The notes: generated by a model not told the origin, from the sequence alone. 64,000 nucleotides of DNA from Synechococcus elongatus PCC 11801 (GCF_003846445.2 NZ_CP030139.2:868001-932000); one strand, 5' to 3'. Shown: positions 1 through 10,128, numbered from the stretch's first letter. Numbers and translations: made by a program.

Positions 1-720
1 ATCCCCAGTACTAAAGCAATCGATCGTGCCATTGCGCATGCTTTGCAACGTTTCTGCACTGGGAACAGTCAGGAGCTCAATATCCTGATCGGGATCAATC
101 CCAGCTGATGCAAACCAGTAGCGAATCCAAAGATCTTGGTTGGCGTTGGGGAAGGTATAAGAGGCCTTGAACTTACGGCCGTTAGTTTGCGGATAGTTCA
201 GGATAAAGTCGCGATTGGGGGTGAGGTTTAAACCCAGATTCTGGGCTTTGAGCTGATTGGAGACAGCAATGCCATTGCCCTGAGTATTGAGACAAGCCAG
301 GACATACATGGGTACTTTCTGGCCATTACTGATTGCGCCCTCAGTCAGCAAGGCAGGCATGGGCATTTGCCACTGACCACCATCAATGCCACCGCCAGCG
401 GAGCCCAAGATAACGTTATCGCGAGCAGCAGCCCAGCTGGCTTGTTTGGAAACTTCAACATCCAAGCCATACTTGGCAAAAAATCCTTTTTCGCGGCCAA
501 TGATCAGTGGGGCTGATTCAAAAATGGGAATGTAGCCCAATTTGATCGTTTTGACTTCGAGATCACCTGCGCCAGCGGCGATCGGCTGAGTTGTGCTGGA
601 ACTGCTATCGCCAGTAGATGAAGGAGGGTTACCACAGGCTTTTAGCAAAATAGAACTGGCTGCTGTTGCACCAAGGGTGAACAGAAACTGACGACGATTG
701 ACTGGACGAAATTCGTTCAT
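1..720 (-). CDS. cmpA: CmpA, bicarbonate-binding lipoprotein of ABC transporter (partial, 3' end off window)
   Basis: Substrate-binding protein of the CmpABCD bicarbonate ABC transporter, anchored on the periplasmic face of the plasma membrane. About 240 N-terminal residues are visible; the rest runs off the left edge. The ATG is at 718-720. The N-terminus has an RR pair (residues 9-10), a hydrophobic stretch ([15 protein letters not shown]) and a lipobox LKAC with Cys29, so it is a Tat-like lipoprotein. A Ser/Thr-rich linker follows, then the NrtA/CmpA-type domain ([20 protein letters not shown]). The paralogue NrtA binds nitrate and differs in signal and linker; from remembered family sequences this matches CmpA much better. 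cmp operons are induced by low CO2 through the LysR-type CmpR. The long upstream gap may hold that control region. Confidence 0.88.
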   Translation of the reverse strand, partial: MNEFRPVNRRQFLFTLGATAASSILLKACGNPPSSTGDSSSSTTQPIAAGAGDLEVKTIKLGYIPIFESAPLIIGREKGFFAKYGLDVEVSKQASWAAARDNVILGSAGGGIDGGQWQMPMPALLTEGAISNGQKVPMYVLACLNTQGNGIAVSNQLKAQNLGLNLTPNRDFILNYPQTNGRKFKASYTFPNANQDLWIRYWFASAGIDPDQDIELLTVPSAETLQSMRNGTIDCFSTGD

Positions 721-1200
721 ACGTCTCCCCCTACATCCCACAACAGGAGATGCTGCTAAAGATGGACAAGTTGTGCAAATTGCTTCACGAGAGGCGCAGA
801 AACGCTCTGTCTTCCTGACATCTATAGAAAGATGATCTGCTCTCTATAGATGCGATCGCTGACTCCCTAAACGGACGCTCCTAGGTTTTCCTATAGAGCT
901 TAGTCAATGGACTTTGCGCTTTGCATGTAGAGATATTTACGGTCTTTTGACAGGATTACGCAAGCGTTAAACGCTGAAATTGCTCTTATTTTTTCAATCG
1001 CCGAGATAAGTTTTTCTATTCGATAAGCTAAACAATCATCACAATTGAGCTGTTGTAATTATTGCGATGACCAACTCAATCCTCAGTACTGGATTGACTT
1101 AATCGTTCTTATGGCACTTGGGACTCAAGATTGTAGGTAGAATCATGCTTTTAGATGCACCATTGCCCAAAACAATTCAAAAACTAGGAATTTTTAATTG

Positions 1201-1240
1201 TTATTAATCATTGAGTTGAGATGAATTCAATGATTAATAA
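1201..1240. repeat. 14-bp perfect inverted repeat, AT-rich
   Basis: TTATTAATCATTGA at 1201-1214 is repeated as its exact reverse complement at 1227-1240, with a 12-base spacer. It lies about 480 bases upstream of the cmpA start and about 375 bases downstream of the rpsD stop. It could be an operator or a transcript-end hairpin; there is no clear T tract. Confidence 0.75.
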
Positions 1241-1557
1241 AGCGATCGCATGCCAAGACCAAAAGGCTTGTCATGAGGTTGCAAGCTGACTGCGATCGCC
1301 CGCCTCTGGGCATCTCTAATCTCTAGCCTCAGGCAGCCGATAAGTTCAGCCACGATACCTATGGGTGTCACTCATTAAGCTATTCACCGCATCAGCAGGG
1401 CCGTAGGACGAGTGCCTGCCAGTGCGTTGCGAGGCTATCAACCTAGTCAACTCGCTCAAGCAGACGTCTCGATCGCGATGAAGCACTGCCCATCCAACCG
1501 TGCTTTTGATTGGGATCAGGGGGAGGATGGTTGCAACCGCTGTAGATGCACAAACAA

Positions 1558-1589
1558 CAACAGCCCCCACCCAAAGGCAGGAGCTGTTG
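1558..1589 (-). terminator. Probable rpsD terminator hairpin
   Basis: CAACAGC (1558-1564) pairs with GCTGTTG (1583-1589). It lies just downstream of the rpsD stop, and the minus-strand transcript continues into a short T-containing stretch. The loop is long (18 bases), so this is a moderate call. Confidence 0.45.
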
Positions 1590-1613
1590 CGGTCAGAGTA
1601 AGGGGTGGGGAGT

Positions 1614-2222
1614 CTACACTTTGCGCGAGTAGTACTCGACCACCAGTAGTTCGTTAATTTGCAGCGCAACCCATTCGCGCTCGCAATTACCGGTCACTTT
1701 TGCTTCGAGCTTGTTTTTGTCAAGGTCGAGGTGCACAGGCACGTTAGAGAGACCTGGGTATTCCAGGTTGGCCGTCACCAGTTTGCGAGAGGCTTCTCGC
1801 TGACGAACTCCAATCACTTCACCGGGGCGGCAGTTGTAGCTCGCAATGTCCACGACGCGGCCATTGACCGTGATGTGGCCGTGGTTGACCAGCTGACGAG
1901 CACCCGGGATCGTGGGCGCAAAGCCAAGACGAAAGATGATGTTGTCAAGGCGCATTTCCATCAGCTGCAGCAAGTTGGTCCCGGTGGACCCTTGCATACG
2001 GCGCGCCTTCTTCACGTAGCGAACCAGTTGTCGTTCCGACAAGCCGTAGTTAAAGCGAAGCTTTTGCTTTTCTTCAAGACGAATCGCGTACTCTGAGCGC
2101 TTGCGCCGGGCTTGGCCGTGCTGACCAGGGGGGTAAGACCGACGAGCAGCCTTACGGGTGAGACCAGGTAGGTCCCCCAAGCGCCGTACAATTCTGAGGC
2201 GTGGGCCTCTATATCGAGACAT
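1614..2222 (-). CDS. rpsD: 30S ribosomal protein S4
   Basis: Primary 16S rRNA-binding protein of the small subunit that nucleates 30S assembly. It is 202 residues, the usual length. It opens with [20 protein letters not shown] and contains the typical SYPPGQHG stretch. The S4 RNA-binding domain lies at about residues 90-150 ([23 protein letters not shown]), and it ends EYYSRKV. It is a single gene divergent from yidD, and a hairpin lies downstream. Identification is firm. Confidence 0.98.
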   Translation of the reverse strand: MSRYRGPRLRIVRRLGDLPGLTRKAARRSYPPGQHGQARRKRSEYAIRLEEKQKLRFNYGLSERQLVRYVKKARRMQGSTGTNLLQLMEMRLDNIIFRLGFAPTIPGARQLVNHGHITVNGRVVDIASYNCRPGEVIGVRQREASRKLVTANLEYPGLSNVPVHLDLDKNKLEAKVTGNCEREWVALQINELLVVEYYSRKV

Positions 2223-2294
2223 CGGGCAGTCCTCTGAAGGATTTGTCCAAAACTCACATCATACCGCGATTGCGCAACCTCGCCGGATGAACGG

Positions 2295-2543
2295 ATGAAA
2301 TTGCTGCTTATGGCCTTGATCCAGTTCTATCGCCGCTGGATTTCGCCATTGACTCCCGCTAGTTGTCGCTTCTATCCGACCTGCTCCCAGTACGGGCTGG
2401 AAGCGATCGATCGCTTTGGCCCCCTCAAAGGCAGTTGGCTAACCATTCGTCGCATTCTCCGTTGCCACCCTTTTCATCCCGGCGGTTATGATCCGGTTCC
2501 GCCCTTGCCCTCCTGTGCCTGCGGAAAGACACCATGCGACTAG
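2295..2543 (+). CDS. yidD: Membrane protein insertion efficiency factor YidD
   Basis: Small (82 aa) membrane-associated protein that helps YidC-dependent insertion of inner-membrane proteins. The family core is clear: an amphipathic N-terminal helix ([15 protein letters not shown]), then [11 protein letters not shown], and the [14 protein letters not shown] stretch near the C-terminus. Its last 10 bases overlap the next gene, so the two are probably translated together. It is divergent from rpsD. Confidence 0.95.
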   Translation: MKLLLMALIQFYRRWISPLTPASCRFYPTCSQYGLEAIDRFGPLKGSWLTIRRILRCHPFHPGGYDPVPPLPSCACGKTPCD

Positions 2544-2800
2544 TGCTCTACAGCAAAGACGGCTGTCATCTCTGTGAGGGACTGGCCGAAAAGCTGCAAC
2601 AGGTGCGATCGCTGCCGATCGAGTTGGAAGTCCGCGATATCAGCCTCAATGCCCAGTGGTTTGCGGCCTATCAGTTTGAAGTCCCGGTACTTTGTCGAGT
2701 CGAATCCGATGGACGCGAGACCCCCTTGCCACGCTTAGCCCCCCGCGCCAGCCTCAGCCAAGTCGAAAGCCTGTTGCAACGCTTTAACGATCGCGCCTGA
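2534..2800 (+). CDS. Glutaredoxin-like (DUF836) thiol protein
   Basis: Small thioredoxin-fold protein of 88 residues. It starts as a beta strand ([10 protein letters not shown]) followed by a CHLC redox motif at residues 11-14 and an amphipathic helix. A cis-proline region follows (FEVPVL, residues about 50-55). This is the DUF836/glutaredoxin-like arrangement. Its start codon overlaps the end of yidD and murE follows closely. The redox partner cannot be told from sequence. Confidence 0.88.
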   Translation: MRLVLYSKDGCHLCEGLAEKLQQVRSLPIELEVRDISLNAQWFAAYQFEVPVLCRVESDGRETPLPRLAPRASLSQVESLLQRFNDRA

Positions 2801-2839
2801 TCTGCTACAACACGCTAACGCCCAATGCGGAGGGAACCC

Positions 2840-4333
2840 ATGAACCTGCGATCGCTGCTCGCTTCAACTCCGACCCAGGTCCTCCAACCGCAACATGCTG
2901 CCTTAGATTTAGCGATCACCGGTCTGCAGACCGACTCGCGCCGTTGCCAACCGGGGGATCTGTTCCTGGGGATGCCCGGCACCCAAGTGGATGGCGGCCA
3001 GTTTTGGCCAGAAGCGATCGCGGCTGGGGCGGTTGCTGCAATTGTCACCCCCACTGCTCTGGCGCAACGTCCGCTCTCTGCCAATCCAGATGCTTGCTTG
3101 ATCCTGAGTGATCAAATGCCGGTCACTGCTGGGGCGATCGCGGCAGCCTTCTACAACCAACCAGCCCAGGCCTTGAAGTTAGCAGGGGTGACGGGCACTA
3201 ACGGTAAAACCACCACGACCCATTTAATTGAGCACTTTCTCAACGCTGCAGACACAAAGACAGCGCTGTTAGGCACGCTCTATAACCGCTGGCCTGGCTA
3301 CTCCGAAGTGGCGCAACATACAACGCCCTTTGCTACTGATTTACATGCCCAACTAGCGACCGCCGTTGCAGCAGACTGCCAAGCTGCAGTCATGGAAGTC
3401 AGTTCCCACGCGTTGGATCAGGGTCGGGTTAATGGTTGCGGCTTTGATGTCGCCGTTTTCACGAACCTCACCCAAGACCACTTGGACTATCACCAAACGA
3501 TGGAGGCCTACTTTGCAGCCAAGGCAAGGTTGTTTGCGCCGCCCTATCTGCGCGGCAAAGCTATTATCAACGCCGATGATGCCTACGGTCAGCGCTTGAT
3601 CGCCATGACGCCGCCCGAGCAATGTCTCACCTACAGCGTTTCAGGCACGGCAGACTTTTGCACCACAGACTTGCAGTACGGGCCAACCGGCGTTGAAGGC
3701 ACCATCAAAACGCCAGAGGGGGCTTTCCCCTTCCGATCGCCTCTCGTCGGTCAATTCAACCTCGCCAATTTGTTGGGGGCGATCGCGGCGGGCTGGACAC
3801 TGGGCTTATCGATCGAGACGATGCTGGCTGCCGTCCCTGACTTTGCTGGTGTACCCGGTCGCATGGAACGGGTTGTGGGTCGGGAGACAGACCCGACGGT
3901 GATTGTCGACTATGCCCACACGCCCGACAGTCTTGAAAACCTATTGAAAGCGGCTCGTCCATTTATTCAGGGTGAGCTGATCTGCGTGTTTGGCTGTGGA
4001 GGCGATCGCGATCGCACCAAGCGGCCCCTGATGGGCGAAATTGCGGCACGGCTGGCCGATCGGGTGATTGTCACCTCTGATAACCCGCGCACCGAAGACC
4101 CGCGTCAGATTTTGGCGGATATTGTGGCGGGCATCCCGGCAGAAAGCCCGGTCGTCGTCGAAGCCGATCGCACGGTGGCCATTCGTCAGGCGATTCTCTC
4201 GGCTCAGCCTGGGGATGGTGTGCTCTTGGCAGGGAAAGGCCACGAGGACTATCAGATTCTTGGCACGACGAAAATCCACTTCGACGATCGCGAGCAGGCA
4301 CGGCTAGCTTTAGCCGAGCGTCAGTCTGCATGA
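2840..4333 (+). CDS. murE: UDP-N-acetylmuramoyl-tripeptide synthetase MurE
   Basis: Cytoplasmic Mur ligase that adds the third amino acid to UDP-MurNAc-L-Ala-D-Glu in peptidoglycan synthesis. ATP-binding loop GVTGTNGKTTTTH lies at about residue 116, and a HTPDSLENLL region is in the C-terminal half. The DNPR motif (TSDNPRTEDP, about residue 415) marks meso-diaminopimelate as the amino acid added. I chose the ATG at 2840 over the one at 2825 because GGAGGGA lies just upstream, giving 497 residues. The stop overlaps the HIT gene start in ATGA. Confidence 0.96.
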   Translation: MNLRSLLASTPTQVLQPQHAALDLAITGLQTDSRRCQPGDLFLGMPGTQVDGGQFWPEAIAAGAVAAIVTPTALAQRPLSANPDACLILSDQMPVTAGAIAAAFYNQPAQALKLAGVTGTNGKTTTTHLIEHFLNAADTKTALLGTLYNRWPGYSEVAQHTTPFATDLHAQLATAVAADCQAAVMEVSSHALDQGRVNGCGFDVAVFTNLTQDHLDYHQTMEAYFAAKARLFAPPYLRGKAIINADDAYGQRLIAMTPPEQCLTYSVSGTADFCTTDLQYGPTGVEGTIKTPEGAFPFRSPLVGQFNLANLLGAIAAGWTLGLSIETMLAAVPDFAGVPGRMERVVGRETDPTVIVDYAHTPDSLENLLKAARPFIQGELICVFGCGGDRDRTKRPLMGEIAARLADRVIVTSDNPRTEDPRQILADIVAGIPAESPVVVEADRTVAIRQAILSAQPGDGVLLAGKGHEDYQILGTTKIHFDDREQARLALAERQSA

Positions 4334-4767
4334 GTGATGGATTAGCCGCTTTTGGCGGACGAGCCTCTTTAGACCTGCTGGCCGAAAATGACTGGGCAGT
4401 GGCCTTTCGCGATCGCTATCCAGTCTCACCAGGACATAGTCTGGTCGTTCCCAAACGAGCAGTCCAGTCCCTATTCGAGCTGCCACCTGAGGAGTTTCAA
4501 TCCAGTTGGGAACTCGTCGCGATCGTGCGATCGCAGCTACAAGAGCGCTATCAACCTGATGCTTTCAATATCGGCATCAATGACGGGCTGGCAGCAGGTC
4601 AAACGATCACCCAAGCTCACATTCACCTGATTCCCCGTTATTCAGGCGATCGCCCCGATCCGCGTGGCGGTATTCGCTGGGTCTTGCCAGAGCAGGCTGC
4701 CTATTGGCTGCCATCCTCAAACACAAACAAAGCAGATTTCAACCTGAATAGCAAAGGAGATAGTTAG
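4330..4767 (+). CDS. HIT family nucleotide hydrolase (atypical triad)
   Basis: Histidine-triad protein, 145 residues, with the Ap4A-hydrolase-like layout: FRDRYPVSPGHSLVVPKR, then GINDGLAAGQT and QAHIHLIPR. In the HxHxH motif the first His is replaced by Gln, while the middle (nucleophile) and third His remain. This is compatible with activity. It overlaps the end of murE by four bases and is probably co-transcribed. The C-terminal 20 residues look unstructured. The true substrate is unknown. Confidence 0.88.
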   Translation: MSDGLAAFGGRASLDLLAENDWAVAFRDRYPVSPGHSLVVPKRAVQSLFELPPEEFQSSWELVAIVRSQLQERYQPDAFNIGINDGLAAGQTITQAHIHLIPRYSGDRPDPRGGIRWVLPEQAAYWLPSSNTNKADFNLNSKGDS

Positions 4768-4785
4768 AGGGACTTTCTCTAGATG

Positions 4786-7700
4786 CTAAAAAGTCAGTCG
4801 GAGGCGATCGGAACCTTGCAAGTGTTGATGATTGGACAAAAGGGATTCAACCTCTTCTGGACTAAGAGGTCTTGCGAATAGGTAACCTTGACCATACTGA
4901 TAGCCAAGCGTACTCAGTAAATCCAATTGTTCACGCGTTTCGATACCTTCGGCAATCGCTTTTAGCCCTAGCTGGTTATTAAGAGCAATAATTGTGCTGA
5001 CGATTTGATAGTTATTAGGATTATGAGTGATTTCACCAACAAATGAGCTGTCAACCTTCAGGTTGTTGACTGGCAGAGTGTGTAGATAGCGAAGCGACGA
5101 ATATCCAGTTCCAAAGTCATCAATGCTAATTTGGATGCCTTGTTGGTTGATTTCAGAAAGCAGCTGAATCGTTTCATCCGTATTCTCAACCAACATACTT
5201 TCAGTAATTTCTAGCGTGAGTAAGCTAGGACTGATTTTTGAATCTTGCAGAGCGGATTGAATCTCTTGCATCAGCTGACCATACTTTAGATCTTGAGCTG
5301 ATAAATTCACGCTCATATTGAGATTTGAGGTCTCAGGATAATGAGACTGCCATTCTGCTAGTTGGCAACAAGCTTGAGTCAAGACCCAATAGTCAATTGT
5401 GGTGATTAAACCCGTTTCTTCCGCGATCGGAATCAAATCCTTGGGAGGCTTGATTCCCTGTGTTGGATGTTGCCAGCGAATGAGGGCTTCAAAACCCGTA
5501 ATTTCACCCGTCTTTAATTGAATAATAGGTTGGTAATATAATATAAATTCTTGACGGGCGATCGCCTGACGTAAATCATTTTCGAGATGAAGACGCTCAA
5601 GAGCCTGAGCATGCATCGCCGTATCAAAGACTTCATAACGGGCCCTGCCGCGAGCCTTAGATCGATACATCGCAATGTCTGCATCTCTCAGAAGATGATT
5701 GGCATCCTTATAGTCACTACTACCCAGGACAATGCCAATGCTAGCTGAGGTGTAAATTAAGCGATCTTCTAATTCCAAGGGAGCTTGAACGGATGCTAGA
5801 ACCCTCTCTGCAATTTTGATCGGCTCTTCTAAACTCTGGATGTCTTCGATTAAAAGCACAAATTCATCCCCACCTAGCCGTGCCGCTAGATCATGGGAAC
5901 GAATCATTGATTTTAGTTTGTTCGAAATTTCGACTAATAACTTATCACCAACTAGATGTCCTAAGCTATCATTAATGACCTTAAAGCGATCGAGATCTAA
6001 AAATAGCACTGCAAACTTATAGTTTTTGATTCGCTTAGCTCGATGAATCGCAAGTTCTAAGCGTTCGATCAGAAGATTTCGATTAGATAAGCCAGTTAAA
6101 TCATCATGCCAAGCATCATGCTGAAGTTTATTTTGAATTTCAATTCGTTGAGTCACATCTCGAGAGGTTGTCTGAATCCCAGTAACTTCTCCCTCTGTGT
6201 TAAAAATTGGTTTCGTTAATGTTTCAAACCAAATATAACCCTCTGATTTCTTGCGCATCCGATAGACAACTGGGACTTCAGCTCCCTGAAGAACAGCGCG
6301 ATGGACTTCTTCACGAATGCGATCACGGTCTTGCGGATGGAAGAATTCATAGGGGCTTTGACCAATCATTTCCTCACTGGAAAAACCTAAGAGGGATTCA
6401 ACAGAAGGGCTGATATAGAGATAGGCACCATCTGCTTCATGCAGGCAAATCAGATCACTGGTATTTTCTGCAAGCAATCGGTAGCGCTCTTCACTTGCTT
6501 GTAATTCAGCTTCTATTTTTTTGCGATCGCTAATATCAATAATTAAGCCATCCCACACCGTCTCCCCATTGTCTTGGCGGGTCGGTCGAGCCCTCCCTTG
6601 CATCCATTTCAAATCTCCAGCAGAAGTAATAATGCGAAACTCAACTTCCCAAGTCTGTAGAGTATTCTGGGATTCTAGAGTTGCAGCTCTCAGAACCTCA
6701 ACGTCTTCAGGATGAATCATTTGCCAGACAACATTGCTGTCCTCTAGTGCTCTGGCTGGATCAACACCATAAACTTCTTGGAAGCCAGAGCTAATGTAGG
6801 TAAACTCATCACTGCCATCCGTCTTTAGCTGATAACCATAAATAACACCAGGCAAGTTATCAGCAATTTTCTGAAAACGAGTCTGACTTTCCTTTAGAGA
6901 TGCTTCTGCTTTGCAGCGATCGCTGAGTTCTTGCTGAACTTTTTGATAGAGATTGGCTTGCTGAATCGCGACTTCTAGCTGGCTCGCGACACTGCAAGCT
7001 AAATCAACTTGACTCTCAGTCCAGACAAAAGGCTGTTGTGTCGCAATGATAGTAAAGCTTCCCCAGAGCTTCTCCTCAACGACCAAAGGAATTAATAACC
7101 AGGCACCTGGGATAGACTTAGCCAGCTCTCTGTTAACTTCATCTTTAATATGCTTAGTATTTTCAACACGGACAATCTGAAACTTTTTAAGCTGCTCAGC
7201 AAACGGGTTGTTCAAGTCTGAAATTCTTGTGCCAACGGTTGATTCTCGGCTCTTATCATATTGAAAGTCTGCAACGTGAATCCAAACCTGTTGATCACTG
7301 AGATATTGGACAATCGAACAACTGAGTCCATCGAGGATTTTTGCAAACTCAGCTGTTGCAGTTTCAAAAACAGTTTTCAGATCCAGCGATTTACGGATAG
7401 CTTCAAAGACATGGTTAAGGGTTTTCTCCTTCTTAATTTGCTCGATCAAGGTTGTCACATCTCGACCGACTGACTGAATCTCAATCAACTGACCAGAATC
7501 GTTAAAAATTCCCTGATTAACCCACTGAATCCACTTGATTTTTTGCTCTTCTCCGTAGTTGCGATTTAGACTCTCAAATGTTGGGCTCTCGAGACTTAAT
7601 CCAGCAATTTTGTCTTGGAGTTTTGTGAGATCATCAGGAGGAACAAGGCTATCCCATGCCAGCCCACTAATCTCGCCTACGGGCAGTCCGAGAACCTCAC

Positions 7701-7971
7701 ACAGTGGTTTGTTTGCAAAGACGACAGTCGTATCTGGACGCGATCGCAAAATTAAATCTGTCTGTGCCTCGACGACCTGTTGATAGCGCAAACTCTCGCG
7801 GAGAAATTGATTGATGGCTTGGCGACCCGCACTGGTTTGGGTGCTTTTTTGCGCGCTCAGATCGGCCACGCTCAACAAAGCCTGGATCAATTGCTGCACA
7901 CTTTCCGGCGTTTTTTCCCAGTCCTCGCGGCTAATTTGCTCAAACAACGGACCTGTAGGCTGTTCTAACAT
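4786..7971 (-). CDS. Multi-PAS/GAF diguanylate cyclase-phosphodiesterase (GGDEF-EAL)
   Basis: A 1061-residue soluble signalling protein that should make and/or break cyclic di-GMP. In order: an N-terminal region, a PAS domain (about 58-175), a GAF domain (about 190-340), two PAS domains with PAC motifs (about 365-480 and 490-610), GGDEF (about 625-790) and EAL (about 800-1055). The cyclase motif is an intact GGDEF in ARLGGDEFVLLIE. The phosphodiesterase has intact EALIRW and DDFGTGYSSL. No membrane segment is apparent, so sensing is probably cytosolic. The GAF lacks an obvious bilin Cys motif. It stands alone, convergent with the HIT gene. Confidence 0.93.
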   Translation of the reverse strand: MLEQPTGPLFEQISREDWEKTPESVQQLIQALLSVADLSAQKSTQTSAGRQAINQFLRESLRYQQVVEAQTDLILRSRPDTTVVFANKPLCEVLGLPVGEISGLAWDSLVPPDDLTKLQDKIAGLSLESPTFESLNRNYGEEQKIKWIQWVNQGIFNDSGQLIEIQSVGRDVTTLIEQIKKEKTLNHVFEAIRKSLDLKTVFETATAEFAKILDGLSCSIVQYLSDQQVWIHVADFQYDKSRESTVGTRISDLNNPFAEQLKKFQIVRVENTKHIKDEVNRELAKSIPGAWLLIPLVVEEKLWGSFTIIATQQPFVWTESQVDLACSVASQLEVAIQQANLYQKVQQELSDRCKAEASLKESQTRFQKIADNLPGVIYGYQLKTDGSDEFTYISSGFQEVYGVDPARALEDSNVVWQMIHPEDVEVLRAATLESQNTLQTWEVEFRIITSAGDLKWMQGRARPTRQDNGETVWDGLIIDISDRKKIEAELQASEERYRLLAENTSDLICLHEADGAYLYISPSVESLLGFSSEEMIGQSPYEFFHPQDRDRIREEVHRAVLQGAEVPVVYRMRKKSEGYIWFETLTKPIFNTEGEVTGIQTTSRDVTQRIEIQNKLQHDAWHDDLTGLSNRNLLIERLELAIHRAKRIKNYKFAVLFLDLDRFKVINDSLGHLVGDKLLVEISNKLKSMIRSHDLAARLGGDEFVLLIEDIQSLEEPIKIAERVLASVQAPLELEDRLIYTSASIGIVLGSSDYKDANHLLRDADIAMYRSKARGRARYEVFDTAMHAQALERLHLENDLRQAIARQEFILYYQPIIQLKTGEITGFEALIRWQHPTQGIKPPKDLIPIAEETGLITTIDYWVLTQACCQLAEWQSHYPETSNLNMSVNLSAQDLKYGQLMQEIQSALQDSKISPSLLTLEITESMLVENTDETIQLLSEINQQGIQISIDDFGTGYSSLRYLHTLPVNNLKVDSSFVGEITHNPNNYQIVSTIIALNNQLGLKAIAEGIETREQLDLLSTLGYQYGQGYLFARPLSPEEVESLLSNHQHLQGSDRLRLTF

Positions 7972-8115
7972 CCGGTTTCTGCAAATTGAGCGGCGACTGA
8001 TCTAGGCAGTGTAAATCTTTCTGTGACCACTCCGGAGTCCTAGACGATACCATCTCGTCCGCATAGTGCCAGCAACTACAGGTATTGGCTAGAGCAGGCA
8101 GAAAACTATTCGTGA

Positions 8116-9315
8116 TTAGTCAGTCGTATCAATAGAACTCTGTTGTTTGAGAACGGATATCAGAATTTCTTTTGCAGCCCGATCGCAAACACCGGGTTCA
8201 CCTAGACTTTGGCGCATGCGTCCGTAACCAGCTTGAATTGCCGCCTGCCGCTCAGGATCCAGCAGAATAGTCTTCGCTTCCGCCGCAATGCGATCAGGGT
8301 TGGCCTCATCCTGCAGCAGCTCCGGCACAATCGCCTCCATATTCACCAAGTTGACGGGCGACATGAAGGGAATCGAGAAGCGCAAAATATGACGCGCAAT
8401 CCAGGCGGTCACTGCACCAACCCGATAAATCACAACTTGGGGAACACCCTGTAGGCCAATTTCGAGGTTGACGGTTCCTGACTTCGCGATCGCCAAATCC
8501 GCCGCCGCTTGCACTAGCCTTGTTGTCTCACCACCAACAACTTGCAAGGGCAGGCTTAAATCTTGAGCAGCTTGCTCAATCGTTGCTCGAAACTGCTCTT
8601 GGGAGAGTGGTACAAAGAAGCGGAGATTCGGCAGCTCGTTGTTGAGTTGCTGAGCCGCAGCAAGGACAGTCGGTAGCAGAAACTTTAGCTCTTGAGGTCG
8701 AGAAGCCGGATAGAGAGCGATCGCCCGCTCCTGATCCTGCAAACCCAGCTGGGCACGAGCCATGGCGCGATCGGGCCGATTTTGGAGTTCGTCAATCAGG
8801 GGATGGCCGACGAAACTCACAGCTGCCCCGCGTTCGCGGTAGTACTTGGCTTCACCGGGGAAGATGGCGAAAATGCGATTGCTGAAACCGACGAGTTGAG
8901 TCGTCTTGCCCTCACCAAACGACCAGACCCATTCCTGAGGTGCGATGTAATAAAAGATCGGAATGTTGGGATGGGATTTTGGCAAACGCCCGCCCCAGCC
9001 AATATTGGGACCGATGTAGTCAATCAAAATTGCAGCATCGAGTGGCGTTTCACGAATCTGCCGCGCGATCTTTTGCTGTAAACGCCACGTTGGCCAGACG
9101 TAGGGCAGCGCTTCCCAGATGCCAATTGAACTGATGCCGATCGTATTGGCCAGCAGCGTCGCACCGGCTGCTGCCATGCGATCGCCTCCCAAGGCGAACA
9201 CTTCCAGCTCAATGCCTAGCTGCTGAGCCTGCCGAAACAGCGCCGCAATCAGCAGGCTGCCCTGCAAATCGCCTGAGACTTCGCCGGTGCTGATGAACAG
9301 TCGAAGTGCTGCCAC
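8116..9315 (-). CDS. lpxB: Lipid-A-disaccharide synthase
   Basis: Glycosyltransferase joining lipid X and UDP-diacylglucosamine to form the lipid A disaccharide at the membrane. It is 399 residues and starts LFISTGEVSGDLQGSLL, the family's N-terminal signature. A C-terminal donor-binding stretch AKSGTVNLEIGLQGVPQVVIYR is present. Its start abuts the lpxA stop with no gap, making it the last gene of the purC-bamA-lpxC-fabZ-lpxA-lpxB run. Confidence 0.96.
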   Translation of the reverse strand: MAALRLFISTGEVSGDLQGSLLIAALFRQAQQLGIELEVFALGGDRMAAAGATLLANTIGISSIGIWEALPYVWPTWRLQQKIARQIRETPLDAAILIDYIGPNIGWGGRLPKSHPNIPIFYYIAPQEWVWSFGEGKTTQLVGFSNRIFAIFPGEAKYYRERGAAVSFVGHPLIDELQNRPDRAMARAQLGLQDQERAIALYPASRPQELKFLLPTVLAAAQQLNNELPNLRFFVPLSQEQFRATIEQAAQDLSLPLQVVGGETTRLVQAAADLAIAKSGTVNLEIGLQGVPQVVIYRVGAVTAWIARHILRFSIPFMSPVNLVNMEAIVPELLQDEANPDRIAAEAKTILLDPERQAAIQAGYGRMRQSLGEPGVCDRAAKEILISVLKQQSSIDTTD

Positions 9316-10122
9316 TTACTTGCTACCCGGAGTCGGACCCCGACGCTCGCTCCCTTGAGAAGCTTCGAGGAAGTTACAGAGGTGTTGTAGGTGCTCAAGG
9401 TCTGAGATCTGGCGAATTTCCGCGATCGCTTCCTTCAGCAAGAGATCCGAGCGATAGAGCAGCCGATAGGCCTGCTTCAACTGCTTGAACACCTCGCCTT
9501 CTTGTCCATCCCGCAGCCCTGCCCGCTCTAGCCCTACGAGGTTGAGCGATCGCACGCGGGCCGGGTTGCCTTCCACCAGCATGTAGGGCGGCACATCTCG
9601 CTCAACCCGACTCATGCCACCGATCATGGCATTGCGACCGACATGGACGAACTGATGCAGCCCCGACATGCCGCCAATCACCGCTCCTGACTCGACCACA
9701 ATGTGTCCCGCCAATGAGACCGCGTTGGAAATGACAATCCGGTTCTGAAGGACGCAGTTATGCGCCACATGGACATAGGCCATCAGCAGATTATCGTTAC
9801 CGATAATCGTCGCCTCGCCCGCTTTGGTGGCACGGTTGATGGTTACGTACTCACGAATGCGGTTGCGATCGCCGATCCGCACAACGCTGAGAGAACCATC
9901 GGTTTTTTTGTCCTGCGACTCCAGTCCGATCGCCGCTCCTGGAAAGATCCGATTCTCTTCACCAATTTCGGTCCAGCCATCGATAACGGCATGGGCACCG
10001 ATAGTCGTATGCGCCCCAATTCGCACATGCTCACCAATGACGGCATAGGGGCCGACTTGGACGCTGGGGTGAATCTCGGCCCCCGGCGCGATGATTGCGG
10101 TGGGGTGAATTACTGCACTCAC
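9316..10122 (-). CDS. lpxA: UDP-N-acetylglucosamine acyltransferase
   Basis: First enzyme of lipid A synthesis; it transfers a 3-hydroxyacyl chain from ACP to UDP-GlcNAc. The 268 residues begin with left-handed beta-helix hexapeptide repeats (IHPTAIIAPGAEIHPSV, VGPYAVIGEHVRIGAHTTIG). The catalytic-region motif AYVHVAHNC is present, and a helical C-terminal segment follows. It lies six bases after fabZ and abuts lpxB, so the three are surely co-transcribed. Confidence 0.97.
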   Translation of the reverse strand: MSAVIHPTAIIAPGAEIHPSVQVGPYAVIGEHVRIGAHTTIGAHAVIDGWTEIGEENRIFPGAAIGLESQDKKTDGSLSVVRIGDRNRIREYVTINRATKAGEATIIGNDNLLMAYVHVAHNCVLQNRIVISNAVSLAGHIVVESGAVIGGMSGLHQFVHVGRNAMIGGMSRVERDVPPYMLVEGNPARVRSLNLVGLERAGLRDGQEGEVFKQLKQAYRLLYRSDLLLKEAIAEIRQISDLEHLQHLCNFLEASQGSERRGPTPGSK

Positions 10123-10128
10123 CAGCCG

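Larger units (their letters stand above)
721..1613. promoter_or_regulatory. Gene-free region between cmpA and rpsD
   Basis: About 890 bases with no convincing gene. It should hold the cmpA promoter and low-CO2 control sites (inference from known cmp regulation) and the rpsD terminator at its right end. Visible structure: a short inverted repeat AGCGTT-A-AACGCT at 963-975, a 14-bp inverted repeat at 1201-1240, and AT-rich sequence from about 960 to 1240. I did not find an unambiguous TTA-N7/8-TAA CmpR site. Confidence 0.5.

Noticed and set aside
1412-1657. Plus-strand frame of 81 codons between cmpA and rpsD
   Set aside because: Not protein-like, overlaps the rpsD terminator and end, and has no ribosome-binding site.
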